Shown piece by piece: positions 38,786-51,553 of a stretch of DNA of 64,000 nt. Position 1 is the stretch's first letter; every line of letters begins with the position of its first letter. Origin of the DNA: Litomosoides sigmodontis (taxonomy: Eukaryota > Nematoda > Chromadorea > Rhabditida > Onchocercidae). The DNA lies in NCBI GenBank assembly GCA_963070105.1, contig OY718808.1:6115738-6179737 (forward strand), read 5' to 3'. The notes below the pieces were generated by a model. The model worked only from the letters and a program-made list of their open reading frames with translations, had not been told where the DNA came from and did no database searches. The position numbers and the translations under genes are program-made.

Positions 38786-40739
38786 AGAGTCTTTTTGAAA
38801 TTTTGGTTGCTTTACCGAAAGTTTGTTAGCAATGTATCTGCCGTTGCCATTTTTGAAGGCTCTTCAACTTTTAGTCCAACTAAAGTTTAGCATCTCCTCT
38901 GTAACAGAATGAGTTTTGATGTCTTTATTACTGTTATTTCGTATGCACACATTTCTTTCGTAGAATTTTGCTCTTAAGATGTTTGAGCATGAAAAATTGT
39001 TAATTTTTGATAATCTTCTACCGTAAGTTCTTTGTATTGGAATGTGAAGGCAAAGATTGCTTTCTCATTTTCACCAAAGAACATTTGATAGGACTTGTGC
39101 CTTCGGCATTACTGATAGGTGCTCCTCCAGTGATATCATCCGACCAGTTGTCGTTGGTTTCTTTGGAGAAGTTATCCTTTGGGCTGGAAGATGAGGCAAA
39201 CATTTCAATCATACAGCTTTTTCCAAAGCTTCAAAATTGATTGTCCACATTAAGAGGGACCGCTGTATGACAACGCAACACTCTAAAGGTGAAGTCACTC
39301 TCGTCATTGCAGCTGATCTTTTCTTGGAACCGATCTTTTTACTTGTCTCTCACATTCTTCATTTCAATTCTTTCGCTTATGCAACTGTGATTTTTAAACC
39401 CTCTTACAACACCATATATTCAATATGACAATTGTATCGTATAGCTCTCTTACTCTCTCACATGAATCGCTGAGGTAAATTGATTAATTTGTAAATTTAT
39501 AAAGTATAAAATTTCCACATCTGACGGATTACACAGCGGAACATTACAATGAATTGTAATGTGCTAAAACAGTGCTTCAGTTGATGGCATTCCGACTATC
39601 TATTCAGTTCATCCATTTTAATCGTACCATTTTATCGGCGGAATGAGGATTGATACCCAAACCGGACGTACTCTCCGGATATCGTTATCATTAAGCTCTA
39701 TATCTTCTCTGAAATCACACTGCACGATGTGACTGTTTCAATTTGTTTGTTTCGAATACATATGCTCAAGCTGATTACTGCTGCATTTTATTAAAAACAA
39801 TATTTTGCTGCGAAAAAAATACTCTGAAAGATCTAAAAGTAAAAGAAATTTGGACATATGCAAAAGGAATCATTGAGAAGACTGCTTTTACTGTTTGTTA
39901 AAATAAATAGATTCCTTGGAATCTCTTTCATAAATCATCCATTTTATATGTGCAAAAGCCATGGACTACTGCTTTCTGTTATCTCTTCTCTACCAATTAA
40001 AATTTTGGGCTTGCGAGAATTCTGAATTTCAATTCCCTTCCTCTTCCCTCATTTTGAGGTTCTGAAGTTGATTTGACTACTTAGCTTATTGTGCTTAACT
40101 TTTCATCTAAAATAAATTTAGCCTGTGATGTGATGTTGCATGTGGCAGGCATGGATGTTCGCCGACTTCATTTCATCCAAACCACTGTTTTCATATTCAA
40201 CTCTTTTTTAGATGTAAGCTTTTTGGGTTTTTTCCTTCAAAAGTAGCAGTAAAATCAACTGCTTAAACTGGCCGTATGAGTTGAAGGGTATTAGCTGACC
40301 ATAGTCCTTTGCGGCATTCTAAATGTAATTTATTCAAATTCTACCTTACATAAAAGCACTGTCCATAACTGACAAATAGCCGAAATGATAAAACTGTGCT
40401 TATCTTAGTAGCACAATTGTCAACATTGCTTGTTACATGCGTTTTTCATTGTCATTTCGATGTGATCAGACGATGGAAACAACAATCGATTTTGGGATCA
40501 AATGAGACCAATGGATTGTGAATGTGCGCAATGTGCTGCTGCTGATCGTTCCCGATATTCTGCGCGGATTCGTTGTCTATCGTTGCGATCGGTAACAGTT
40601 GTTCATGAGCATTTTATGGATAAACGAATGTATTCATCTTCTAACTTCATTCCCCGGTCATTCCATTATCCTCACTACTTCTACTCACTTCAGTCATCCG
40701 CACACATTGCTCGCTTTTTTGTAATTCGGAATAATTCAG
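38786..40739. other. Intergenic region 3' of ALS2
   Basis: Contains the ALS2 3' UTR. An open frame at about 39025-39240 (VLECEGKDCFLIF... LFPKLQN) has coding-like composition. It has no usable acceptor, and its reading frame does not join the preceding possible exon at 38964-39022, so I do not call it a gene. Confidence 0.45.
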
Positions 40740-40747
40740 GAATTGAT

Positions 40748-43577
40748 ATGTGTAGCTTATGGCTGAATTCGCCGAATAGAAGCAATAACAGCGTCGCCTC
40801 AGCGCTTCTGACCGCCGCTGTCCTATATTCCACCCTCACAATTATCCATTCTCAGCAACAGCGAAAGATAAATTTGAGCGATGACGATAATCTTTACATT
40901 CTTATTGATGAAATTAATGTTTACACATGCCGAGGAGGTATGCCTTTTTCAACAGTAAGATTTCCCTCAGCCTTTGAAAATAGTCGGCTTTATTGCTGCG
41001 AGCTGTCGCAATCAAAGGATAATTTGACAATAAGCAAAGCCAATAATCATCACTATCTATTCAAAGGGTAATTGCAGTTAAAAATGAGATCAAGCTAACA
41101 GAGGATGATATTAATATTGTGAATGAGAAAGGTAATCGTGTATACTTCATCAAGGCGCCCGGCAGTTACTCTTTACAGTTCAAGAAGCTTATTGTCACCA
41201 AAGACATTGGATATCTGAGTGGTGAAATTGGTGTCACACTTCAAGTACCAATTATCGAAGGTCCTGCAGGTTAGCATTCAAATTTTAAGTTTGGATTTCG
41301 GACTATTTCTGAAACAAACCCTTCCAATGCACAGCATTATTTAGTGATATTTCCCTCTCTTCCTCCTAACGTTTCAGGGATTCGTTTCGATTTGCCTTAT
41401 ACAGTGATACCAGAAACTGGAATTTTAGACCAAGAATGTGACAAATATAGCGGTGTCGTAGAGCGCGGTAATCGGCAGTACTGGTAAGCGCATAAATTTT
41501 AGGTAACCTCGCAACTGTCGCAATGCTTTTGGAAAGCGAAATAAAACTTATGTGTTAGATTTGTAACGAAACGCTAAGCGTAAACATTCGGTGGTAGTTT
41601 TTGAGAAAGCTTTCTTCACAAAGTCTTTGTTTCATTTTTTTTTTTTGAAAAGACAGTACTTTTCAATATAGCTCACTTTCACGGAAACTTGCAAAATACA
41701 TCTCAAACCGACTAATGTTTTCGGAGAGGAAAAGCTAGTAACACTGAGAACATCAGCACAACTCGGTTTAACGATCTTGATCTTCATTCCAGTTACGGAT
41801 AAAGTAATATCACCCATTATTGTTTTCATCATCTCTCATCGAATACTTAAATATTCCAGTCGTTACTGTGATATCTGCGGACTTACTGCTAAGCTGGAAA
41901 CTGATTTGAATGATAAAGGTCACTTATTTTTGCCTGAAGTGGCACGTGGAACCGAAGAGAAATTTGCGCCAATTTGTAATCGAATTGCGTCGAATATTTA
42001 TGCATTCAATCGGACGATTAATTTACCCGGTAGACGTGAACTTGAAGTACTCATCAACGAAAAAGTCGAGGGATTGGACAGTGAGATTCGTCAGCGTCTA
42101 AATAAAAAAGTATTTTGTTTATGTTTACTTGATATATTTCAAAAAAGCTTCACTCCTTCCAAACTAGTACGAGGTTGGAAACAGTTGAATGCGTTACCTT
42201 TTGCAGACTGACCCTAAAATTCTCCTCAACGTTCAAAGATCTTATCGAGGAATGATGAAATCAGTGACTTTTATTTCACTAAGAAAGCGAGGCGCAACAG
42301 TCCCGCTGACTAACACATATCGCCCAAAATATTTGCGTTTGAACTGGCAAAACAGAGAAATTCAGGGCAAAACCCACTGAATTGTTATTGTTTGAAATGC
42401 AAAGCAATTTATGATATGGAACACTGAAATAAGTAAAGTTTCAGCGAGGTCGACTTCAAGTATTTCTGAATTTAATTAGTGCCGAACAGCCAGCAATGAA
42501 GGAAGACGATTGGTTTGCAAAAATTGCTAGTGTAAATGAAATTTGTTTTTTTTTGCTGTTTATTAGTTAGTCTTGCTAGGAATTGGAATTGAGCGATTTG
42601 CTTAATTCGTGTGCAATTAATAACATCAACATTTTTTGTGCATTAATGAGTCGTCCTGATCTTTTAACGTATAAAATTGTTAATTTTGAACTATGAGATA
42701 AATCAGGCTCGGAATTTTAAACAACAATCAACTACCATCTCTTTTAATTACTCTTTTCCAGCGGTCATTTCACATCGTTTTCAATTTAATTTTATCCTTT
42801 CAAGCAATAACTTTTCTTCTGTAAAATAATAGATTTATAATTTAAATGAGGTGGTTGACAATCGTTGATTTCTCCAACAATCTCCAAAATTTCAATGTTC
42901 TTCAAAATTTCAATAATTTTCCGTACTGTCAAAATAACATTCAAAAAGAAGGAGAGAGGTAAATGATTTTCAGTGCCGATGTTGCTGGGATGGACGCGGC
43001 GGCTCGTGCCATGGAGTGCTAAGCTTCTTGTACTGCAACAAAGAAGAGTGCAAGAACAACTGGGCACAGCGTTGCTTACATCACACAGCACGTATCATTG
43101 CATGCTACACCGTTGAATTTAATTATCACACGACAACTTCATTTGCAGATGTCATCCAATTCTTGAATGAAAACAATTATCCAAATCAAGAAACAGTTGC
43201 AGCAGTACCGGAAATACAGTGAGCTTTACACTACTTGACGGAAAAATTTTTCACAAATTTTATTGGAAAAAATCCTCTTTAAAAGCTAATTCGTTACTTT
43301 ATAAACTGAAATCAACCCATTTCTCCAGAAGCTTGTGTGCATGTCCATGGCACTATCATCCCACAACTTTTATTAGTCCATGATGGATTGACTCACTTTC
43401 AGAACTTCGCCACATCTATCGGATATTGATGAAGTGAAGAATAACATTGTCCAAACTTTAACGGAAAGATGTGTAGCGAAAATGCCTCAACGACTGACCC
43501 ATTTGCGGCGTTATTGTGTAATCTTCTGGAATGATAAGTTGTGTTGTTCTCATTGCCCTGATGTATGTCAATCTTAG
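40748..43577 (+). CDS. Predicted secreted Cys-rich protein of unknown family
   Basis: Seven exons: 40748-40937, 41078-41269, 41378-41483, 41860-42109, 42445-42531, 42974-43218, 43403-43577, giving 414 residues. An extra in-phase 57-nt exon at 42207-42263 is possible. The start is the ATG at 40748, 9 nt after an ATTCAG acceptor (40738-40739), as expected for trans-splicing; an open frame extends 82 codons further upstream but is Tyr/Ser/His-rich and less plausible. The N-terminus contains a signal-peptide-like core (SVASALLTAAVLYSTLTIIHS). Cysteine clusters follow: QYCRYCDICG, CRCCWDGRGGSCHG, YCNKEECKNNW, LCCSHCPDVC. The 3' end is ambiguous: the last codons contain a GTATGT donor at 43566, so a further exon could exist near 43700. 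Secretion is inferred from the leader and cysteines. No known domain is recognised. Confidence 0.72.
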
Positions 43578-45210
43578 ATTTTTTAAAATTCAACGAAAAT
43601 TTTAAATTCCACCATACTTGCATCAATGGACGGGTTTATCTTAAATATTTCTGATTCGATATTTGATATGAGAATACAACTGCATGGAGTGATACACACA
43701 TAAAGTGGATAACTTACGCTGTGGATCACCGAATCAGACCTGTTTCTTCGATTCAGCGCTTTCTAAGAGTGGCTCCGTGCCATTTGCGCTCCATATCAGT
43801 TTCCGTATGAATATTAATCATCAAATCATCCTATTTAATTGGCATTTCATGGCTGAGAGAGTAACCAACCACTGTTTATATATTTGTATTAATTAACTTA
43901 ATTTATTAATTAATGCTATAGTTACTTTAAAAAATTTTTTTCGCACCGAAAGCAAGTCCCCGCAGATAGATCCTGAACTTCAGAATTCGAAAAATCAAAA
44001 CATTTTCAATTTTAGAGAGTTTGTGCTTTAATCAGTAACGAGGATTTCCTTTTCATTACAGTCATTACTTTGTTGTTTTAGCTATATATATATATATATA
44101 TAATATTCTGAAAGTTTATATCACCTCAAAATAAAGCATACTAAATGTTGTTCTTCAAAATATTTATTTCCCTGACATTATCGCCAGAAATCATTCAAGC
44201 CATCCACGCTTCACAAAACAACTCGGCGAGTGTAGTACATAATGATTTGCAAAAATGTGATTATGCAGCGAATTATTCAGCAAACTAATGTATAAGTTTG
44301 AATCAACATTATTCGTCCAAAATTTAATTACACAATTCCAGCGTAACTACAGAAAGTGATGATTGTTTCAGGAAATCCGTAAGATTCTAATAAAGGCAAT
44401 CTAGTATCCTGATAAAACAAAACTGAGAAAAAAAAGCCATAATAAAGTTAAAAGGCTAGAAGTTAATGGAGGTGAATTTCATGCCTTAACTGGTCAAACT
44501 AATGCAAGAAAATGAAGATTAATTGAAAGGATTCCACAAGCAGTAGATGCAATACGCTACAGCAAGATGTTTTTTCAAAAAAAAAAAAACAAATGGGCCT
44601 CTTCTTTTTAGCTGATCTTTTTAATAAATTTTGATCAATGCGTTTTTAATGGTTTTTGAAACAGATTTAATAAACATTGAAAATGCAGCAGGCAAAAATG
44701 AGATGATACAGAATTTACTTTGAATACAAAGCCGTAATCTCATCTGCAATTATTGTGGCAGGAATGAAAACATATCGAGGTTACCGAGTATCAAATGAAC
44801 AGTAGCTCATCGAGCGAGGTATAAGCATCACATATAAAACATCACATGTAAAATATTGAAGTCTTTGCAAAAAAAAATGATGTATAACAAATTTTTAAAA
44901 CGATATAATATAAAAATACAAAAGAAATACATAATATTAAACACGTAGCATGACAATACATGACTTTGATCAACGGACCGGTTTTTTGCTTGCTAACTGG
45001 AAATATTGCGATTTTCCAAAAATCTGAAAAACTGTTGAAATAATATTTTAAAAAACTATGGTATTAACAACATAACTCAATTTAGATATATTCAGTGTTT
45101 GTGTTTTCTAACTTAACATAGTGCAAAAATACATTCTTCCAGAGCGATTATTAGTCAATATTCCATTAAAGGACTGTAAACACGAAAAAATTACCAGCTG
45201 AAAATTCGAA
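43578..45210. other. Convergent intergenic region
   Basis: Separates the convergent Cys-rich gene (+) and DNAJC17 (-). AT-rich, with a (TA)10 run at 44083-44102 and no supported exon. An open frame at 43700-43896 could be an extra 3' exon of the upstream gene but lacks a good acceptor. Confidence 0.5.
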
Positions 45211-46729
45211 TTAGAGACTATCAAACTTGCTTTTTCCATCATCAGCTTTCCGCTTTGACCCAGTCATCATCGTCTTTAAAATTTCTGCTTCAAAATCAGC
45301 AAATTCAACCGATGTCATTGGTCGTTCTGCAATATAATACTTCATAGTCACTTGACTTTTTGGTTAATTATATACAATTATTTACAAACAAAAAACATTG
45401 AAAAAATTTGAGTAATTCTGCACACTGAAGCTTGAGCAAAAAAGACAAATGAACCTATTGGCCTGTTTGATGGTACTTTGGAAGCAGGTGGTTTCAGCAA
45501 ACATGTCACAGTAATCGGAACATCTGGCTTTCCAATTTCCCTATCAACTCCATCCTGGTGATAGAAGTAAACGTGTATAATTTATACAATCGAACAAATT
45601 TTCGAACACTTTATCAAATAATTAAATTTATTAGGAAGCAGGGATCAGGCAAACATGTTTATTTACAATACTTACTGCATCCAGCAATTCGTCAAATTCC
45701 AAAATAGCCATGCCTTTAGCACTTGAAACAATGACATCAGAAATGCGTCCATACTGAAATAGGAGCAATACACTTTCCTTTCCATATTAAATGGCCAAGC
45801 AGTACCAAACTGACTTTTTAAAAAATAATTTACCTTAGAGAACAAATTTCTGAATTCATCTTCATTATAATTATGTTGATCGCTTTCCCGCTTCCACCTT
45901 AATTTGTAACGGGCTAATAATCCTACAAACACAGATTTCCTGCAAAGATCGATTGCATTTAACAAATTAATATGAAGAAAGTTGAATTTTAAAAATTACG
46001 CTTATCACCGCTTTGCCCTTCCATAGCCGCATTTTTACGAATTTCTTGTTCAATATTTTCTCTTTCACGCTGTAATAGTTTAGAACCTTCTTTTCGTAGC
46101 CGTAGAATCTGAAATTTTTTTCCTTCAAAAATGAATCACAACTTGATATATTTTCCTGTAAGCTTCAGCAACGAAATGCGCATATATTACATAATACTCT
46201 AAAATCATCGGGAAGACACAAATTTCAAGATACCTCTTTTTCAAGCTCTCTTCTAGCCTTTTCTTCATCTCGCTGAGCGTTTAATACATCTGCCTCGCGT
46301 CTTTCCAGGTCCTCACGTAATTTCCGCCGTTTCTCGCTTTCATTCTTTTGCCTTCTCTGTATATAAACGGTACGTGCTGTTCTAGTAGCCAATACATGAT
46401 CATAAGCAGCTCGAGCAGCTGCATCCGATAGTAACTCAAAAGCTTTGGATATTTTCAGGAACATTTCTTGCGCTAAAATTATTGGATAAATTAAATTTTC
46501 AAAAGGAAAATATTAAAACAAGATCTCAAAAACAGCAGTACTTGACGATTGATTGCGCTGAACCAATAAAATTATTAAAAATACCTGCTTCCTTACGACC
46601 ATAGTTTTTGTCGGGATGCCACTTCAATGCAGCTTTCCTGAATGCTTTTACAATTTCCGTGTCTGTGCATCCCGGTTTCAAATCCAGCATTTCATACGGA
46701 TCAAAATCTATTCCACAGTTGCTAGCCAT
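45211..46729 (-). CDS. DNAJC17: DnaJ/RRM co-chaperone, DNAJC17 orthologue
   Basis: Seven exons: 46585-46729, 46234-46472, 46002-46108, 45834-45939, 45676-45753, 45455-45554, 45211-45326, giving 296 residues (human protein about 304). Residues 8-75 are a J domain: DPYEMLDL, then KWHPDKN with the HPD motif that stimulates Hsp70 ATPase, then AFELLSDAAARAAYD. A charged coiled coil follows (ESEKRRKLREDLERREADV). The C-terminal half is an RRM (YGRISDVIVSS, AKGMAILEF), then a tail EFADFEAEILKTMM. DNAJC17 homologues act in the nucleus in spliceosome function. The junction of exons 3 and 4 works only with a GC donor at 46001-46000; the nearby GT sites break the frame. The ATG lies 9 nt after a TTGTTAG acceptor, suggesting trans-splicing. 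Confidence 0.93.
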
Positions 46730-46738
46730 ATTGTCAAT

Positions 46739-46740
46739 CT
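46739..46740 (-). promoter_or_regulatory. Probable trans-splice acceptor of DNAJC17
   Basis: On the minus strand TTTTGTTAG is followed after 9 nt by the DNAJC17 ATG, with no upstream exon found. Confidence 0.45.
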
Positions 46741-48026
46741 AACAAAACAATAATTAGAATTTCTAGTAACAGAAAACCGTCCCATCATAATTACATTGAA
46801 AAACCCATGAAGTCCGCACTGTTTAACAAAGCGGAAACAATAAAAATTATCCATGGCATAATTTTTGCTGGAAACCTTTGTTTCTGACATCCATTCTAAA
46901 TAAATTTTACAATACGACGTAACAATTTTATTACGAAAAAAAGCCTTGTAAGGTAACTTAAACATTTTTAGCAAAAGTAACAACTGGCGACAAAGTCAGT
47001 TTAAAGTTCCAAAATTAACGAAATTTGAAGACAAAGGATGAGCTGAAAAAATACGTGATGCATTAAACGAACTACAGATAGCACAACGAACGAAGCTGGT
47101 TTGTTCACTATTACAATGGTTATAGAAAAACTTTTATAAGTAATTTGCATCGCTTAAAAATAATTAAAAATAATAGCAAAAGTAAAAGAACGTTCTAAAA
47201 GAAGATTCAGCACTACGTTAAATTTTTCTTTCAAATTTTCAAAACGTGCATCTTATCTATAATCATTGACATTGCCACTCATATTTAAATTTCATTTTAA
47301 TTTCTAAGTCTGTGTACACCATTCTAGAACCAATAGCATGCTAACTTTAATATTTAATTCAAGTTCGATAGTTTTTGATCACTTTAAAATGTCTTTTTGA
47401 TCACTTTAAAATGAAATTGCTAATTTCGTTTTGTATTGCTCGAAACGATTAAAATAAGCATAATGCAATTCTCTAGAAAAAATTTCGTAAATAAACAAAC
47501 CAGCAACAACACGAAAATTTTCTTTACATAATCAATAAAACAAAATATAAAAACAGCGGTTTATTCAAATTAAATACGATTTGTATCACAGAAGGATGAG
47601 AGAGACAAGTTTCTGCAGATTGGTAATAAATAGGAAGATTACAACTGGCATTGGCGCTGACAATCTAGCTCCGATAAATGCACGGATGACGCATGAGGTG
47701 TACTCGAAGGTGTTGTGCTCAGGCTTGCGCAACAGACCTCACAACTATCAATCAAACGTAAAAGTTCATCAGGAGTTGGTCCCTGGAAAAAAGTTTCGTC
47801 TGAAAAAATAATCACTCAAGCAATTAGCTTGTCGAATTTTCTATAGCTCTTTTAACTTTCGAAATACTCAACTAAAGCATAATATAGAAATTGTTTATCA
47901 AAAAAGAAAGAACAACCAACAATATGAGTCCGAATATTCAATGCTGCACGGCAATTTAATCAGGGGTTAGTATCATAGGACAAATTATTAATTTAATACA
48001 GATATAATATCCTGTATATTCACTCG
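46741..48026. other. Gap between the KCTD3-like gene and DNAJC17
   Basis: AT-rich, with no supported exon. Holds the 3' UTR of the KCTD3-like gene and a perfect 20-bp tandem duplication in a 22-bp period at 47372-47415. Confidence 0.55.
47372..47415. repeat. 22-bp tandem duplication
   Basis: Two adjacent copies beginning TTTTTGATCACTTTAAAATG, differing only at the last two bases. Confidence 0.9.
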
Positions 48027-51000
48027 TCATAAGATCTCTTTTTTAACTCTAAACGAATCACTTTCTCTGTAAAATGAACCACCCACCTGACGTACGGAAT
48101 CACTGACTCGATTTGCGAAAAGCATAGAACTCGCATTCGTGGGTGCTGTAGTAGTTGTAGAAACAGCGCCAGCTGTTTTATCAGGTGCATTAGCTTGATT
48201 ACCTAGAGAAAGATTTGGAAATGATAAGCTAGCATGGTACTGATCCAGAGCTGTCGTTAAGTCCCACATCTGAAATGAGAAAATTCTGCGGAACAAATGC
48301 ATTCATTTCATTGGTTGCACTCCCACTTCTCGAGATCAACAAAATGCTAATTAGTCTGAGCAATAAGAGCAGAACTAATATCAACTTGGATAGAACCATT
48401 GGAGGTTCCAGTAAATAAAAATCTCCTGGGCCTTGAATTCACACGTGAACCTTCACATTCATGAACAAGAAAAGCAGTTATCGCCGAATCACCAACGGTT
48501 CGAATAGTACAAAGCCTAAAAGCAATAACCAGATAATTTGAGGTGTTTCAGAATTCTAACAACTAATTTTTAGCAAAAGCATAAAGTCAGCGAGTAACAG
48601 ATTTCTAGGAGTGAATAAATAAGAAAATGAACAAAAAAGAACATTAATACTATCACCACTTACCTGTCGCCATTCGATGCCAATCTCACAAAGACTTGAT
48701 TGGTGCCAGGCACCACTCGTTGTACAAAAACTTGCTCACCATCTTGATCTCCAAATGGACCTGAGACACAAGAAGTTGTATAACTTCAACAGGCGGTCGG
48801 AAAAAGTGAAAATATTAGACAGGCAGATGTTAAACATTTAAATAAACGTATAAAGTTGACGTAATACCTGGATCGTTTGCGTCTGCATCAAGTATATCAT
48901 CAGTACTATCGAGAGTAAGTACCTTGAAAGATGCTAAAGATATACTTCCAGGTTGTGTCGAAATCATACCGCGAAAACGCGTTACGCTCCAGGAACGAAC
49001 GTGATTATATTCGCTACACACTGGAGAACCAAAGAGGTCATAAGCAACAAGAAATAGATGAATATCATAGAATCCAATTTTATTCTGCATTTCAACTGAA
49101 AAACCTTCAAAAATGGATCATCCTTACCGCTGATGAGATGGTTGGTTGTAAGAGCTACTCGTGTAACGGGGGATGTATGGACGGTGTAAGTCTGGAACAA
49201 CTGTGGGCCGTGACCGACTGTTTCTGGATGTTGTACAATCACTCGGACAATACCACTTGAAGTTCCATAAGCAATTTCAATCCAATTTCCACGCAGATCT
49301 GAAAGGCTTTACTTAGTCAGGAGATTAAATTTTGTTTATAAAGCTCTGATCAATTGGCACATGCAAAATCATACTTGTTTTAGGGGTTAGATAAACGCTT
49401 ATAGCAGTGATAACATCGGCGTTTGGATCTCGATAAAGTTCCGTGATCAGCAAATCGTTATCTTTCATGCGTAAAGGAAATTTTTGCATATCGATATAAT
49501 AAATGGATCCATTGATGCACCCAAGGAGCAAAAATGAGCCAGCTGTATCGCAACACGATATCGCGACGACATCTACGATGAAGGAAGCACTATGATTCTC
49601 AAAGGACTTTAAAAAAATATGTAAATGTGGAAAACTGCGTTACATATGAATGCATGACTAAAACATCCGGGTTTTTTAGCAACAAAATAGAACCAATACC
49701 TATCAATTTCTTGATTTACAGTGACAACATTTTCTACCTTGGACTTGCCAATTATGTGTCATTGAATGCCAGATTCCAACTTTGCCAATTTTACTCAGCG
49801 CTACCAATTGACTCCCAATGAAGAACAGCTTATCAACAGCAACCAACAGAGTGAACGTCCCTGCAAAATCTTCCAAATATAGTTATATCATAAATTTAAT
49901 AACAACAGATACAAGGATTTGCAACTTGTAAATTTTCACCTTTAATGCTAATTCTTCGCTGGCATCTAAATAGCAAAATCAAAAAGAAACCGAAATGATA
50001 AAAGTTTTCTTACCAATTTTGTTTCCGAAATTTGCATCACCTTCTGAAATATTCCATAAATGTATAGCATTATTAGCTAATGAAACAGCCAACATTTTTT
50101 CTCCAAATTTGGCATACAATGCTACATGACGAACAACAGCATCCAAGTGTGGTGACATATACAACTGCTGCCAACCCAAACTTTCTTTCATTCTACAAAT
50201 GAAGTTAAAATTGAAAAATTTTTTTCCTTATTTTATTAATAATTGTTGAAAATTTGTATTTCCACTTTTTAGTGATCATTTTTCTTTTAAATGTATGTTA
50301 AAATCCTCCCTTTTTTCAAACACATAATCACTGCAACCTTAAGAGTTTTATCACGTACAGATACAAAAGAGCTAATGGAAAGAAAATTAATAGCGTTGTT
50401 ACCTATAGCAGCACACAAAATTCGCATAGCCTACAGCAACCGCATTGTAATGTGCTCTAATCACTCGAACACGTAGTGGTTCTAATAGATGATCAGATAT
50501 TCTCGCAGAGTAACGCTTCAGCAATGATAATTCACCTTTTAACTAAAATTAAATTTAAAAGATAAATTAACAAAAACAGAACAAAACTACAATCCGGCAC
50601 CATTCAGGCCAATGCCTCCAAACCATGTACTTCGGAATCATTGAGATTACACGCATTTCTACTTAATTTACATTGTAGATCTGTCATTTCTATCACGAAG
50701 CTAGCCGTATTAAATATAGAATCATTTATTTAAAAAAGGACTTATAAATTAAGTAGAAACGTTAGCTAGCAAAGTGATGGGCGAAATTAATATGAAGGAG
50801 CTTTACCAAAGCAGATCTAAAGCAGGTTAAATTGGATCATTACCTGACGGGTCAATTCAAATAAACTCTTTTTCGTGTGATTTTGACAACTTCTTGAAGA
50901 GTTACCGCAAACACTGTATGCGCTCTGAAACAACTAAACGTTTCGAAATCATCCCTCAAATTTACATTAAGCAACATCAATTGAATCATTCTTAAAATGT

Positions 51001-51458
51001 ATGGTATCTGGGAAGGTAATCAATTAATGATATTAAAAGACGTTTAGTCATAGTATTTTATACATCGTGCACCCAAAAATTGTGCTCATAAACTAATCAA
51101 GCTCTTTGAGAGGAATCTAAGATATACCACAGAATCAGGGTTAACTGTTGGGAGATGTAAACCAAAATGTTGCGACACGGTCATTGACATGCTGCTGCTA
51201 CTTTCCACTGATATATCTGCTATACCCGACTTTTCCGTGTTGACTGAAAATTTTCAATCTAGGAATGAAAAATATGTTTGAAAGAGAGAACTACGATGAG
51301 TCAGGGCTTGCCTTCACTTGCACAGGACACATGACTTTCAGTTGATGACAGCTGCTTTGTTGGCAAACTTGGATTGGCCTTTGAAGCCTTGTTGACCAGT
51401 GTCTCCACAGCATGTGGCACCTAAAATAAGATAAATTTCAACAAATCATCTCATTTTC

Positions 51459-51553
<95 letters not shown>

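Noticed and set aside
39007..39240. Coding-like frame 3' of ALS2
   Set aside because: No usable acceptor, and the frame does not join the possible exon at 38964-39022, which would leave a 25-nt intron. Possibly chance or a relic.
40502..40747. N-terminal extension of the Cys-rich protein
   Set aside because: The frame is open but poor in coding character, and a TTCAG acceptor lies just before the internal ATG with the signal peptide.
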